A stretch of 5,086 bases of DNA, taken from assembly GCA_030146295.1 (NCBI GenBank), contig JASLCD010000419.1, positions 1 through 5,086 of the forward strand, read 5' to 3'. The notes beneath the pieces were generated by a model. It worked only from the letters and a program-made list of their open reading frames with translations. It made no database searches and had not been told where the DNA came from. This DNA is from Chryseobacterium sp. Its GTDB lineage: Bacteria; Bacteroidota; Bacteroidia; Flavobacteriales; Weeksellaceae. The translations under genes and the position numbers were made by a program. This document shows, one piece after another, positions 1 to 4,500 of the stretch (position 1 is the stretch's first letter; the number at the start of each line of letters is the position of its first letter).

Positions 1-287
1 TTTTGAATAAGTATACCATTACGATCTGCATGTTTTTGGTATGGATGGTTTTTTTCGATAAAACCTCATTTCTTGTAATTAATGAACTGAATGGTGAAAT
101 CAGAAAATATGAAGAGCAGCTGGACTTTTACAAAAAAGAATATGAAAAAAATGATGCTTTTTATAAAAAACTGATGAATAACAAGTCAGAGAAAGAAAAA
201 TACGCAAGAGAAAATTATTTTATGAAAAAACCGAATGAAGAGATTTTCATTTTGGTGGTAGACAGCACAAAAGTTGCTAAAAAATAA
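1..287 (+). CDS. Septum formation initiator family protein (DivIC/FtsB-like), 5' truncated
   Basis: This is the C-terminal 94 codons of a small bitopic division protein. FtsB/DivIC proteins sit in the inner membrane and bridge FtsL and FtsQ (DivIB) in the divisome. Visible are a hydrophobic membrane segment (about residues 4-18 of the visible part), a charged Lys/Glu-rich coiled coil (about 26-66), and the family signature EKYARENYFMKKPNEE at 65-80, which resembles the conserved E-x-x-ARE-x-Y-x-M-K-x-x-E motif near the C-terminus. The frame is open to the left edge. The TTG at position 3 is probably an internal leucine, because these proteins normally carry a short cytoplasmic N-terminus before the membrane helix, which would lie outside the window. 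It ends 98 bases before mutA on the same strand. The divIC-mutA order is one I remember from flavobacteria but did not check. The family assignment is solid; FtsB versus DivIC naming is not decidable here. Confidence 0.88.
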   Translation, partial: LNKYTITICMFLVWMVFFDKTSFLVINELNGEIRKYEEQLDFYKKEYEKNDAFYKKLMNNKSEKEKYARENYFMKKPNEEIFILVVDSTKVAKK

Positions 288-312
288 TAGAAGTTGAATA
301 GAATACGTCTTA

Positions 313-367
313 CCATTTTCCAGCCTGAAATCAACTCATGGCAGGATAAAATGGACTATTGACCATT
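313..367 (+). promoter_or_regulatory. Competing inverted repeats in the leader before mutA
   Basis: In the spacer between the division gene and mutA, CCATTTT (313-319) is perfectly complementary to AAAATGG (348-354). Inside it, CCTG (324-327) pairs with CAGG (342-345), with a small asymmetric internal loop and a loop of about 14 bases. The same AATGG (350-354) can alternatively pair with CCATT (363-367), so two hairpins compete for one strand. No T-run follows, so it is not an intrinsic terminator. No TAnnTTTG promoter is seen in the spacer. A regulatory role is inference only; it could be a transcript-processing or stability element, or chance in AT-rich DNA. Confidence 0.28.
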
Positions 368-385
368 CACAAATAAATAAAACTA

Positions 386-1549
386 ATGTCAAATACAGAT
401 ACATTTTCAAACTGGGAAAATTTAGTCAAAAAACAACTCAAAACAGAGGATATTTACCCTATTTTAGAAAAACAGAATTTGGAAGGAATAGAGGTGAAAC
501 CTTTTTACACAGAAGTTCAGAAACCTCTGGTAAATCTGCCCAGAGTTGAAGAAAGTACCCATTTGGTAGCAAAATACCATGAAAGTTTAGAAGAAGAAGT
601 ATTTGCATTTGTCCTTGATCAGAATGTAGAAAATCTTGATCAGAAAACTATTTTTGTCAACAACAAAGAACTTGCAGGACACATCAGTCCTAAAGAAGAA
701 GACCAGTATTTTTCATTGATTGACGTTTTTAATGAAAAAGAGGGAAGTATTGACAACCAGCTCGCAAAAGAATTACTGGCAAAAGACTTTAAAAGAAATA
801 TCTGTGTTGATATTTCACTGCATCAGAATGCCGGAGCAGCTATTTATCAACAGCTTGGTATTGCCCTGGCAAAAGCTAAGGAGCTGGCAGAAGCCTATGG
901 TGCTGAAATTTTAAATAAACTGATCTTCAGGATAGCAGTAGGAGGAAATTATTTCTTTGAAATGGCCAAAATGAGAGCCTTTAAAATCGTTTTTAACCAG
1001 CTTTCCAAGGAATATGGAATGAATGAAGTTCCATACATCTTTGCAGAGACTTCACTAAGAAATAAAGCCGTTTCTGACAATGAAAACAACCTGATCCGCT
1101 CAACACTTGAACTTGCTTCGGCCATGATTGGAGGAGCAGATGCTGTTTTTACCAATAATTATCTGGTCAGCAGAAGTACCGACAATTCGGAAGAGATTTC
1201 TTTCAAACAACAGATTGTTCTGGCTTACGAAAGTATCATCAATGTATTTGAAGATGCTTCCAACGGAAGTTATTATATAGAAGACATTACCCGGCAGTTT
1301 GCAGAAAAAGCATGGGCTTTGTTTGTTGAAATTGAAGAAGCAGGAGGTTATCTTGAATTGCTGAAGCAGGGCGTTGTTCAGAAAAAAATCTACAATCATG
1401 CGGTTGAAGAGCAACAATGGATTGAAGAAGGGAAAATAAAACTGATCGGAGTGAATTTATACCCCAAATTAGACGTTAAGAAATCTATTGCTGATCTTTA
1501 TAACGAAAAAGAAATAAAGGCGGTTCGTTGGGCTGAAATGTTTGAATAA
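386..1549 (+). CDS. mutA: Methylmalonyl-CoA mutase small (beta) subunit
   Basis: This is the small subunit of heterodimeric methylmalonyl-CoA mutase, which interconverts (R)-methylmalonyl-CoA and succinyl-CoA in propionate metabolism in the cytoplasm. By family knowledge this subunit is structural; catalysis and adenosylcobalamin binding belong to the large subunit. The 387 residues cover the TIM-barrel region: HQNAGA at 146-151 (counterpart of HMQEAGA in large subunits), GGNYFFEMAKMRA at 186-198, the FAETSLRN to TNNYL segment at 219-260, and ASNGSYYIED at 291-300 (counterpart of the D-P-x-x-GSY-x-x-E motif). The end comes shortly after GVNLYP (355-360). There is no C-terminal D-x-H-x-x-G cobalamin motif. 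At 387 residues it is much shorter than the roughly 600-residue actinobacterial small subunits that keep a degenerate B12 domain, fitting a trimmed Bacteroidota form. The ATG at 386 is preceded by an A-rich stretch and no Shine-Dalgarno sequence. The next gene starts 23 bases downstream and is not the large subunit. Confidence 0.93.
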   Translation: MSNTDTFSNWENLVKKQLKTEDIYPILEKQNLEGIEVKPFYTEVQKPLVNLPRVEESTHLVAKYHESLEEEVFAFVLDQNVENLDQKTIFVNNKELAGHISPKEEDQYFSLIDVFNEKEGSIDNQLAKELLAKDFKRNICVDISLHQNAGAAIYQQLGIALAKAKELAEAYGAEILNKLIFRIAVGGNYFFEMAKMRAFKIVFNQLSKEYGMNEVPYIFAETSLRNKAVSDNENNLIRSTLELASAMIGGADAVFTNNYLVSRSTDNSEEISFKQQIVLAYESIINVFEDASNGSYYIEDITRQFAEKAWALFVEIEEAGGYLELLKQGVVQKKIYNHAVEEQQWIEEGKIKLIGVNLYPKLDVKKSIADLYNEKEIKAVRWAEMFE

Positions 1550-1572
1550 AAACATAGAAATATAAATATACT

Positions 1573-2022
1573 ATGAAAAAAAGTATACTTTTTTTTCTTT
1601 TGCTGTTTTTCAGCTTATGCTTTTCACAGACTGATAAAGACCTGCACGGGAAATGGAATACAACAGATGCTGGTAATCAGGGGTCATTTACATTTTTTTC
1701 CGATGGCTACGTAAAATTAGAGCTGGATGGATTGAAGATTGATGGCAGAAACCATGTAATTCCTGACGGCCCCAATAAAGGTAAGGTAGCCCATGTAAAA
1801 TATACGGCTGATTTCTCTCAAAAAGTAATCAGATTCAATCTAATTGGATCATACAATGATACCAATAACAAACTTGAAGAAAGTAAATTTTTAAGTGGAC
1901 TTATTAAATTTGTCAACGAGAATGAATTTTTACTGTTCTTAGACTTTGAAAATAAAAAGCCGGCAGATATTGATCCTGCATCTCCGGATGTACTGATTTT
2001 ACATAGAGAAAAAAGTTTATAG
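1573..2022 (+). CDS. Secreted lipocalin-like protein of unknown function
   Basis: This is a 149-residue exported protein. Residues 1-18 form a classical signal peptide (MKK, then a Phe/Leu-rich core, ending CFS), with Gln19 as the probable new N-terminus, a common arrangement in this phylum. Cys16 is not in a lipobox, since the preceding residue is Leu, so soluble secretion is more likely than lipidation. The mature part begins with LHGKWNTT, a G-x-W pattern like the first strand of lipocalin-like barrels. It continues with alternating hydrophobic/polar strands (GSFTFFSDGYVKLEL; KVIRFNLIGSY; NEFLLFLDFE) and ends in a LILHRE strand. The function is unknown. The lipocalin-like label rests on the GKW start, the size and the strand pattern only, with no ligand residues identified. 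It sits 23 bases after mutA and 12 bases before the DinB gene, so cotranscription is likely. Confidence 0.72.
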   Translation: MKKSILFFLLLFFSLCFSQTDKDLHGKWNTTDAGNQGSFTFFSDGYVKLELDGLKIDGRNHVIPDGPNKGKVAHVKYTADFSQKVIRFNLIGSYNDTNNKLEESKFLSGLIKFVNENEFLLFLDFENKKPADIDPASPDVLILHREKSL

Positions 2023-2034
2023 ATTTTTTTAGCG

Positions 2035-2475
2035 ATGAAAGATAAACTGGTTGATTTATTTGAATATACCCATCATTTCAACGTTGAGATGATAAAAGTT
2101 ATTTCTGAAAACAGAGAAATTATCGACGATAAAACCATCAGTTTGATGAATCATACCCTTAATGCCCAACAGATCTGGAATGCCAGAATACTAGGGGAAA
2201 TAACTTTTGAAGTCTGGCAAATCAATCCTTTTGAATCTCTTCTGGAGATTAATCATAATAATTTTATTAAAAGCATTGACATTATCAGTAATCTGGATTT
2301 GGAACAAAAAATAGAATATCATAATTCAAAGGGAGCAACGTTCGAAAACAGCATATTTGAAATGTTGTTTCATGCAGTTAATCATTCTACTTATCACAGA
2401 GGACAAATCAATTCTTTGCTTAAACAGAACGGCGTAAATCCAGTATTGACAGACTATATTTTTTACAAAAGATAA
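2035..2475 (+). CDS. DinB-family protein (four-helix putative metalloenzyme)
   Basis: This 146-residue cytoplasmic protein belongs to the DinB/YfiT-like group. These are four-helix bundles that bind a divalent metal through three histidines; some members are thiol-dependent S-transferases, and most are uncharacterised. The diagnostic C-terminal motif is HAVNHSTYHRGQI at 113-125, giving the metal pair His117 and His121. The third ligand is probably His40 in the NHTLNAQQIW segment of the second helix, which also has the typical Trp48. The length is normal for the family and no catalytic histidine is missing. It starts 12 bases after the lipocalin-like gene, without a Shine-Dalgarno sequence, and is probably the last gene of the mutA unit, because a 315-base gap follows. 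Substrate and role cannot be read from the sequence. The name DinB reflects family history and does not imply DNA-damage induction. Confidence 0.9.
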   Translation: MKDKLVDLFEYTHHFNVEMIKVISENREIIDDKTISLMNHTLNAQQIWNARILGEITFEVWQINPFESLLEINHNNFIKSIDIISNLDLEQKIEYHNSKGATFENSIFEMLFHAVNHSTYHRGQINSLLKQNGVNPVLTDYIFYKR

Positions 2476-2695
2476 TGGGATGGAATGATCATCTTCATGC
2501 AGGATTTTGTGTAGATTTATGAAACACAAAATACAAATGTCATGAAAGAAAATGAGATAAGCTTTTATATCAGGAAATCTATATTTTAGTTAACTTTAAT
2601 GCCGACTATAAAAGTATTTTTAGAAAGATAAATGGAAAATTAGACTAAAAAAAGAATAATCATCTTCAAAAATTTATGACAACTGTAGGATACTT
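2476..2695. other. Intergenic stretch without a recognisable gene
   Basis: This is the left part of the 315-base gap between the DinB and methyltransferase genes. All frames are broken by stops every few codons; the longest ATG starts give peptides of about 15 residues with no recognisable features. I see no tRNA, no clear TAnnTTTG promoter, and no decayed protein that I can identify. It contains a hairpin (2494-2546) and a 10-base direct repeat ATCATCTTCA at 2488-2497 and 2659-2668. Confidence 0.6.
2494..2546 (+). other. Nested hairpin downstream of the DinB gene
   Basis: ATTTTGTGT (2504-2512) and ACACAAAAT (2524-2532) are perfectly complementary over 9 bases around an 11-base loop. Outside them, TTCATG (2494-2499) can pair with CATGAA (2541-2546). 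It begins 18 bases after the DinB stop. The position suggests a transcript-end or stability structure, but there is no T-tract and the stem is AT-rich, so a classical intrinsic terminator is not supported. Confidence 0.3.
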
Positions 2696-2802
2696 TAATT
2701 TCACCACAGATTGCATGGATTTCCGCAGATGATTGCACATAATTTATTTGACATCCTTTTAATATAAAACATAATCATCTGTGTAATTCTGTGGTTAAAT
2801 TA
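2696..2802. repeat. Imperfect inverted repeat of CACAGAT-type 10-base units
   Basis: The left arm (2696-2734) and the reverse complement of the right arm (2773-2802) share TAATTT-ACCACAGA and CAGATGATT. They differ mainly in that the left arm is 9 bases longer, about one unit. Within the left arm, CACAGATTGC, ATGGATTTCC, GCAGATGATT and GCACATAATT follow each other at 10-base steps. The arms enclose 38 AT-rich bases. This resembles an interspersed intergenic repeat (ACCACAGATTnnACAGAT type) that I remember from Bacteroidota and other genomes; that recollection is unchecked. The right arm overlaps the first four codons of the following methyltransferase gene. No transposase or target duplication is visible. 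Confidence 0.6.
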
Positions 2803-3936
2803 TTAAACAAAGACATTCAAAACTATATCAATGCAAATCTGGCTGCAGATTTACATGCATTACTGCTGAAAAAATCACCCTTTCCTGAAGTTTCTATGCA
2901 GGAAATTGTGCAGCAGATCAAAGGAAAACAGGTTGCTGAAAAAAAATTTCCTTTTCTCTTGAAAGAAGGAATCGTTTTTCCGCCACAGCTTAATCTTGAG
3001 CAGTCATCATCTGAAAAAACCGCACTTTATAAATCTGAAATGTTGAAAGGGAATCAGTTTATAGATCTCACAAGCGGTTTTGGTATTGATGCTTATTATC
3101 TGTCTCAAAACTTTGATCATGTTACTTTGGTAGAGCAGAATACTGAGCTTTTAGAAATTGTTGAACACAATTGGAATACCTTAGGGCGTCAGGCGAGATT
3201 TATCAACCTTAAACTTGAAGACTTCTTAAGTGAAAATCAGGAATATTTTGATGTTATTTACCTTGATCCTGCCAGAAGAGATCAGCAGAAAAACAAAGTT
3301 TTCCTTTTAGAAGACCTGTCTCCTGATATTCTCGAAATTCAGGGGGAATTGCGGTCTGTTTCCGATCGGGTAGTTATTAAACTCTCTCCGCTCATTGATC
3401 TTAAATATCTTGTTTCAGTGCTTCCGGGTATTTCAGGGATAGAGATTATCGCTGTGAAAAATGATGTAAAAGAAGTTGTCGTTGTATTATCCAAAGAAAA
3501 TACGGCGGAGATTATCTGTAATTGTGTGAACCTTGAAAGTGGAGAATCTGCCTTTACCTTCAGATTTGGAGAAGAAGAAAGTGCAGAATCGGAATATTCT
3601 GAGCCTGAGAAGTACATTTACATTCCGAATAACTCTATTTTGAAAGCGGGAGTCTTTAATTTGATTTCACAAAAATTCGGATTGAAAAAACTTCATCCCA
3701 ACAGCCATTTTTATACCTCCGGTGAAAAGAAAGAAGATTTTCCAGGGAGAATTTTTGAAATGAAACCTGTTGATTCTAAAAATATTAAGAAAAAAGAACA
3801 GTTTAATATCATTTCAAAAAATTACCCTTTAAAACCTGAGGAAATCAAGAAAAAATATGGGTTGAAAGATGGGGGAGACCATTACCTTATTTTTACACAA
3901 TCCAAAAAAGGGAAAATAATATTAAAATCAGTATAA
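2791..3936 (+). CDS. Class I SAM-dependent methyltransferase with THUMP-like C-terminal domain (PG_1098 type)
   Basis: This is a 381-residue cytoplasmic protein of the PG_1098-like family, predicted to transfer a methyl group from S-adenosylmethionine, probably to RNA given the THUMP-like domain; the actual substrate is not known to me. Order: a helical N-terminal region (1-85), a Rossmann methyltransferase core with motif I DLTSGFGID at 92-100, an acidic motif II at Glu115 (VTLVEQN), Asp144 in LEDF as the adenine-side acid, and catalytic motif IV YLDPARRD at 157-164. A ferredoxin-like middle region and a C-terminal THUMP-like region (about 305-381, beginning near KLHPNSHFYTSG) follow. The start is GTG at 2791; the frame has no ATG between the stop at 2749-2751 and this codon, and the next in-frame ATG (2896) would remove conserved-looking N-terminal sequence. 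The start lies inside the right arm of the CACAGAT repeat, so residues 1-4 are repeat-encoded. Alternatives would be CTG at 2779 or ATT at 2815. No good promoter is seen upstream. Confidence 0.88.
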   Translation: MVKLLNKDIQNYINANLAADLHALLLKKSPFPEVSMQEIVQQIKGKQVAEKKFPFLLKEGIVFPPQLNLEQSSSEKTALYKSEMLKGNQFIDLTSGFGIDAYYLSQNFDHVTLVEQNTELLEIVEHNWNTLGRQARFINLKLEDFLSENQEYFDVIYLDPARRDQQKNKVFLLEDLSPDILEIQGELRSVSDRVVIKLSPLIDLKYLVSVLPGISGIEIIAVKNDVKEVVVVLSKENTAEIICNCVNLESGESAFTFRFGEEESAESEYSEPEKYIYIPNNSILKAGVFNLISQKFGLKKLHPNSHFYTSGEKKEDFPGRIFEMKPVDSKNIKKKEQFNIISKNYPLKPEEIKKKYGLKDGGDHYLIFTQSKKGKIILKSV

Positions 3937-3941
3937 AAATG

Positions 3942-3972
3942 TTGCCGAAAAAAGCAGGATTTCTTACTTTTG
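3942..3972 (+). promoter_or_regulatory. Bacteroidota-type promoter for the small lipoprotein gene
   Basis: TACTTTTG (3965-3972) matches the Bacteroidota -7 consensus TAnnTTTG exactly. A TTG at 3942-3944 lies 20 bases upstream, the expected place for the -33 element. Transcription would start near 3977-3980, giving a leader of about 95 bases before the ATG at 4074. The core is also a dyad: TTGCC (3942-3946) pairs with GGCAA (3973-3977), and AAAA (3948-3951) with TTTT (3968-3971) across one G-G mismatch. It lies just after the methyltransferase stop, so the lipoprotein probably has its own transcript. Confidence 0.62.
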
Positions 3973-3991
3973 GGCAATCAAAAATTTAAAC

Positions 3992-4046
3992 ATGAAATCG
4001 TCTGCTGTTTGATAAATCAGAATAGACTAAAACAGTACGATTTCAT
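3992..4046 (+). promoter_or_regulatory. Stem-loop in the 5' leader of the lipoprotein mRNA
   Basis: ATGAAATCGT (3992-4001) is exactly complementary to ACGATTTCAT (4037-4046). Above a small asymmetric internal loop, CTGTTT (4005-4010) pairs with AAACAG (4030-4035), leaving a 19-base loop. This is a 16-pair stem between the predicted transcription start and the ATG at 4074. There is no T-tract after it, arguing against a terminator of the methyltransferase gene. Likely roles are mRNA stability or translational control, or a protein operator in the DNA; none is proven. Confidence 0.45.
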
Positions 4047-4073
4047 ATGATCTATAAAAAATAAATTTTACAT

Positions 4074-4343
4074 ATGAAAAAATTAGTTATATGTTTAGCA
4101 ATTGCAACAGTAGCGGTAAGTTGTAAAAAAGTGCCAGCTGGTGGAAACAAAGGAACTTTGAAACTGGAAGAAGGAGTAGACAGATATTCTGATGCTGCAC
4201 AGGGAGAAGGTCACGGACATGCAGCTGCTGCAGAGCATAAAGAAGAAGTTGCTGCAAAACCAGAAGCTGCAGCTCCTAAAACAGACAGTACTGCTGCTGC
4301 AAAACCTGCTGAAGCTGAAAAGGCTCCAAAAGCTGAACACTAA
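4074..4343 (+). CDS. Small low-complexity lipoprotein (Ala/Lys/Glu/Pro-rich)
   Basis: This is an 89-residue predicted lipoprotein of unknown function. Residues 1-16 are a short signal peptide and AVSC at 14-17 is a lipobox, with Cys17 as the lipidated residue. The residues after Cys17 (KKVPAGG) lack the acidic run associated with surface export in this phylum, so an inward-facing periplasmic position is more likely. Residues 25-40 (NKGTLKLEEGVDRYSD) are the only normal-complexity segment. From about 41 onward the chain is Ala/Lys/Glu/Pro-rich, with a His-bearing stretch GHGHAAAAEH at 46-55 and a terminal His89, and is probably extended or disordered. Such tails can act as periplasmic spacers or bind metal weakly, but that is speculation. 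The ATG at 4074 has an A/T-rich leader typical for the group and is followed by the MKK opening. The gene is likely monocistronic, with its own promoter near 3942-3972 and a strong terminator 23 bases after the stop. Confidence 0.82.
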   Translation: MKKLVICLAIATVAVSCKKVPAGGNKGTLKLEEGVDRYSDAAQGEGHGHAAAAEHKEEVAAKPEAAAPKTDSTAAAKPAEAEKAPKAEH

Positions 4344-4365
4344 TTAGAAGTACAAAATATACAAG

Positions 4366-4391
4366 TGCCCTGTTTCTGCAGGGCATTTTTT
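4366..4391 (+). terminator. Intrinsic terminator after the lipoprotein gene
   Basis: TGCCCTG (4366-4372) and CAGGGCA (4379-4385) form a perfect 7-base-pair stem with a 6-base loop, directly followed by six T (4386-4391). It lies 23 bases after the lipoprotein stop. This is the clearest terminator in the window and separates the lipoprotein transcript from the downstream peptidase. Confidence 0.9.
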
Positions 4392-4450
4392 ATTAAAAAA
4401 GATAGCTATAAGGCTCATTAGCATAAGGTTGGGAAAATCCTGCCTTTTTG

Positions 4451-4482
4451 TTTGTCCCTGCCGGGCATTTTTTTTAATTTTA
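4451..4482 (+). promoter_or_regulatory. Possible promoter for the M20 peptidase gene
   Basis: TTTG (4451-4454) followed 20 bases later by TAATTTTA (4475-4482) fits Bacteroidota -33/-7 spacing, with one mismatch to TAnnTTTG (A for the final G). Transcription would begin around 4488, leaving a leader of about a dozen bases before the ATG at 4501. The -7 overlaps a T-run that follows a second GGGCAT sequence, so it could instead be the tail of a weak terminator. Confidence 0.4.
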
Positions 4483-4500
4483 ACAAAATAAATTTTTACA

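Noticed and set aside
3..5. TTG as the true start of the division gene
   Set aside because: It would leave the membrane helix with almost no cytoplasmic N-terminus; the frame is open to the window edge, so the gene is more likely truncated.
288..385. Cobalamin riboswitch before mutA
   Set aside because: The spacer is only 98 bases and lacks a recognisable B12 box; small-subunit mutA also does not bind B12 itself.
720..914. A 64-codon + strand open frame in another phase of mutA
   Set aside because: Fully inside mutA, with no family features in its translation.
949..1417. Two overlapping reverse-strand open frames inside mutA
   Set aside because: They lie opposite a well-supported conserved gene, have no recognisable domain and no leader signals; they are shadows of mutA.
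1573..1626. Lipoprotein signal at Cys16 of the lipocalin-like protein
   Set aside because: The residue before Cys is Leu, which does not fit a lipobox; cleavage after Ser18 by signal peptidase I fits better.
2326..2529. Reverse-strand open frame over the DinB 3' end
   Set aside because: Overlaps the conserved histidine motif of the DinB gene on the opposite strand and has no recognisable protein features.
2748..2753. TTGACA as a sigma70-type -35 box for the methyltransferase
   Set aside because: Bacteroidota primary promoters use TTTG/TAnnTTTG, and no matching -7 lies about 20 bases downstream; the site is inside the repeat spacer.
2696..2802. CRISPR array or insertion sequence at the periodic repeat
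   Set aside because: Units are 10 bases and adjoining with no spacers, and there is no transposase or clear target duplication.
3339..3617. Reverse-strand open frame inside the methyltransferase
   Set aside because: Ser/Thr-rich translation with no motif; opposite a conserved coding region.
4047..4064. Five-codon upstream open frame (M-I-Y-K-K-stop) in the lipoprotein leader
   Set aside because: Too short to distinguish from chance in AT-rich DNA; it arises from a CATATG also present at the real start.
4095..4340. Reverse-strand Phe/Ser/Cys-rich open frame opposite the lipoprotein
   Set aside because: Its composition is the mirror of the Ala/Lys/Glu-rich codons of the forward gene, which has signal peptide, promoter and terminator.
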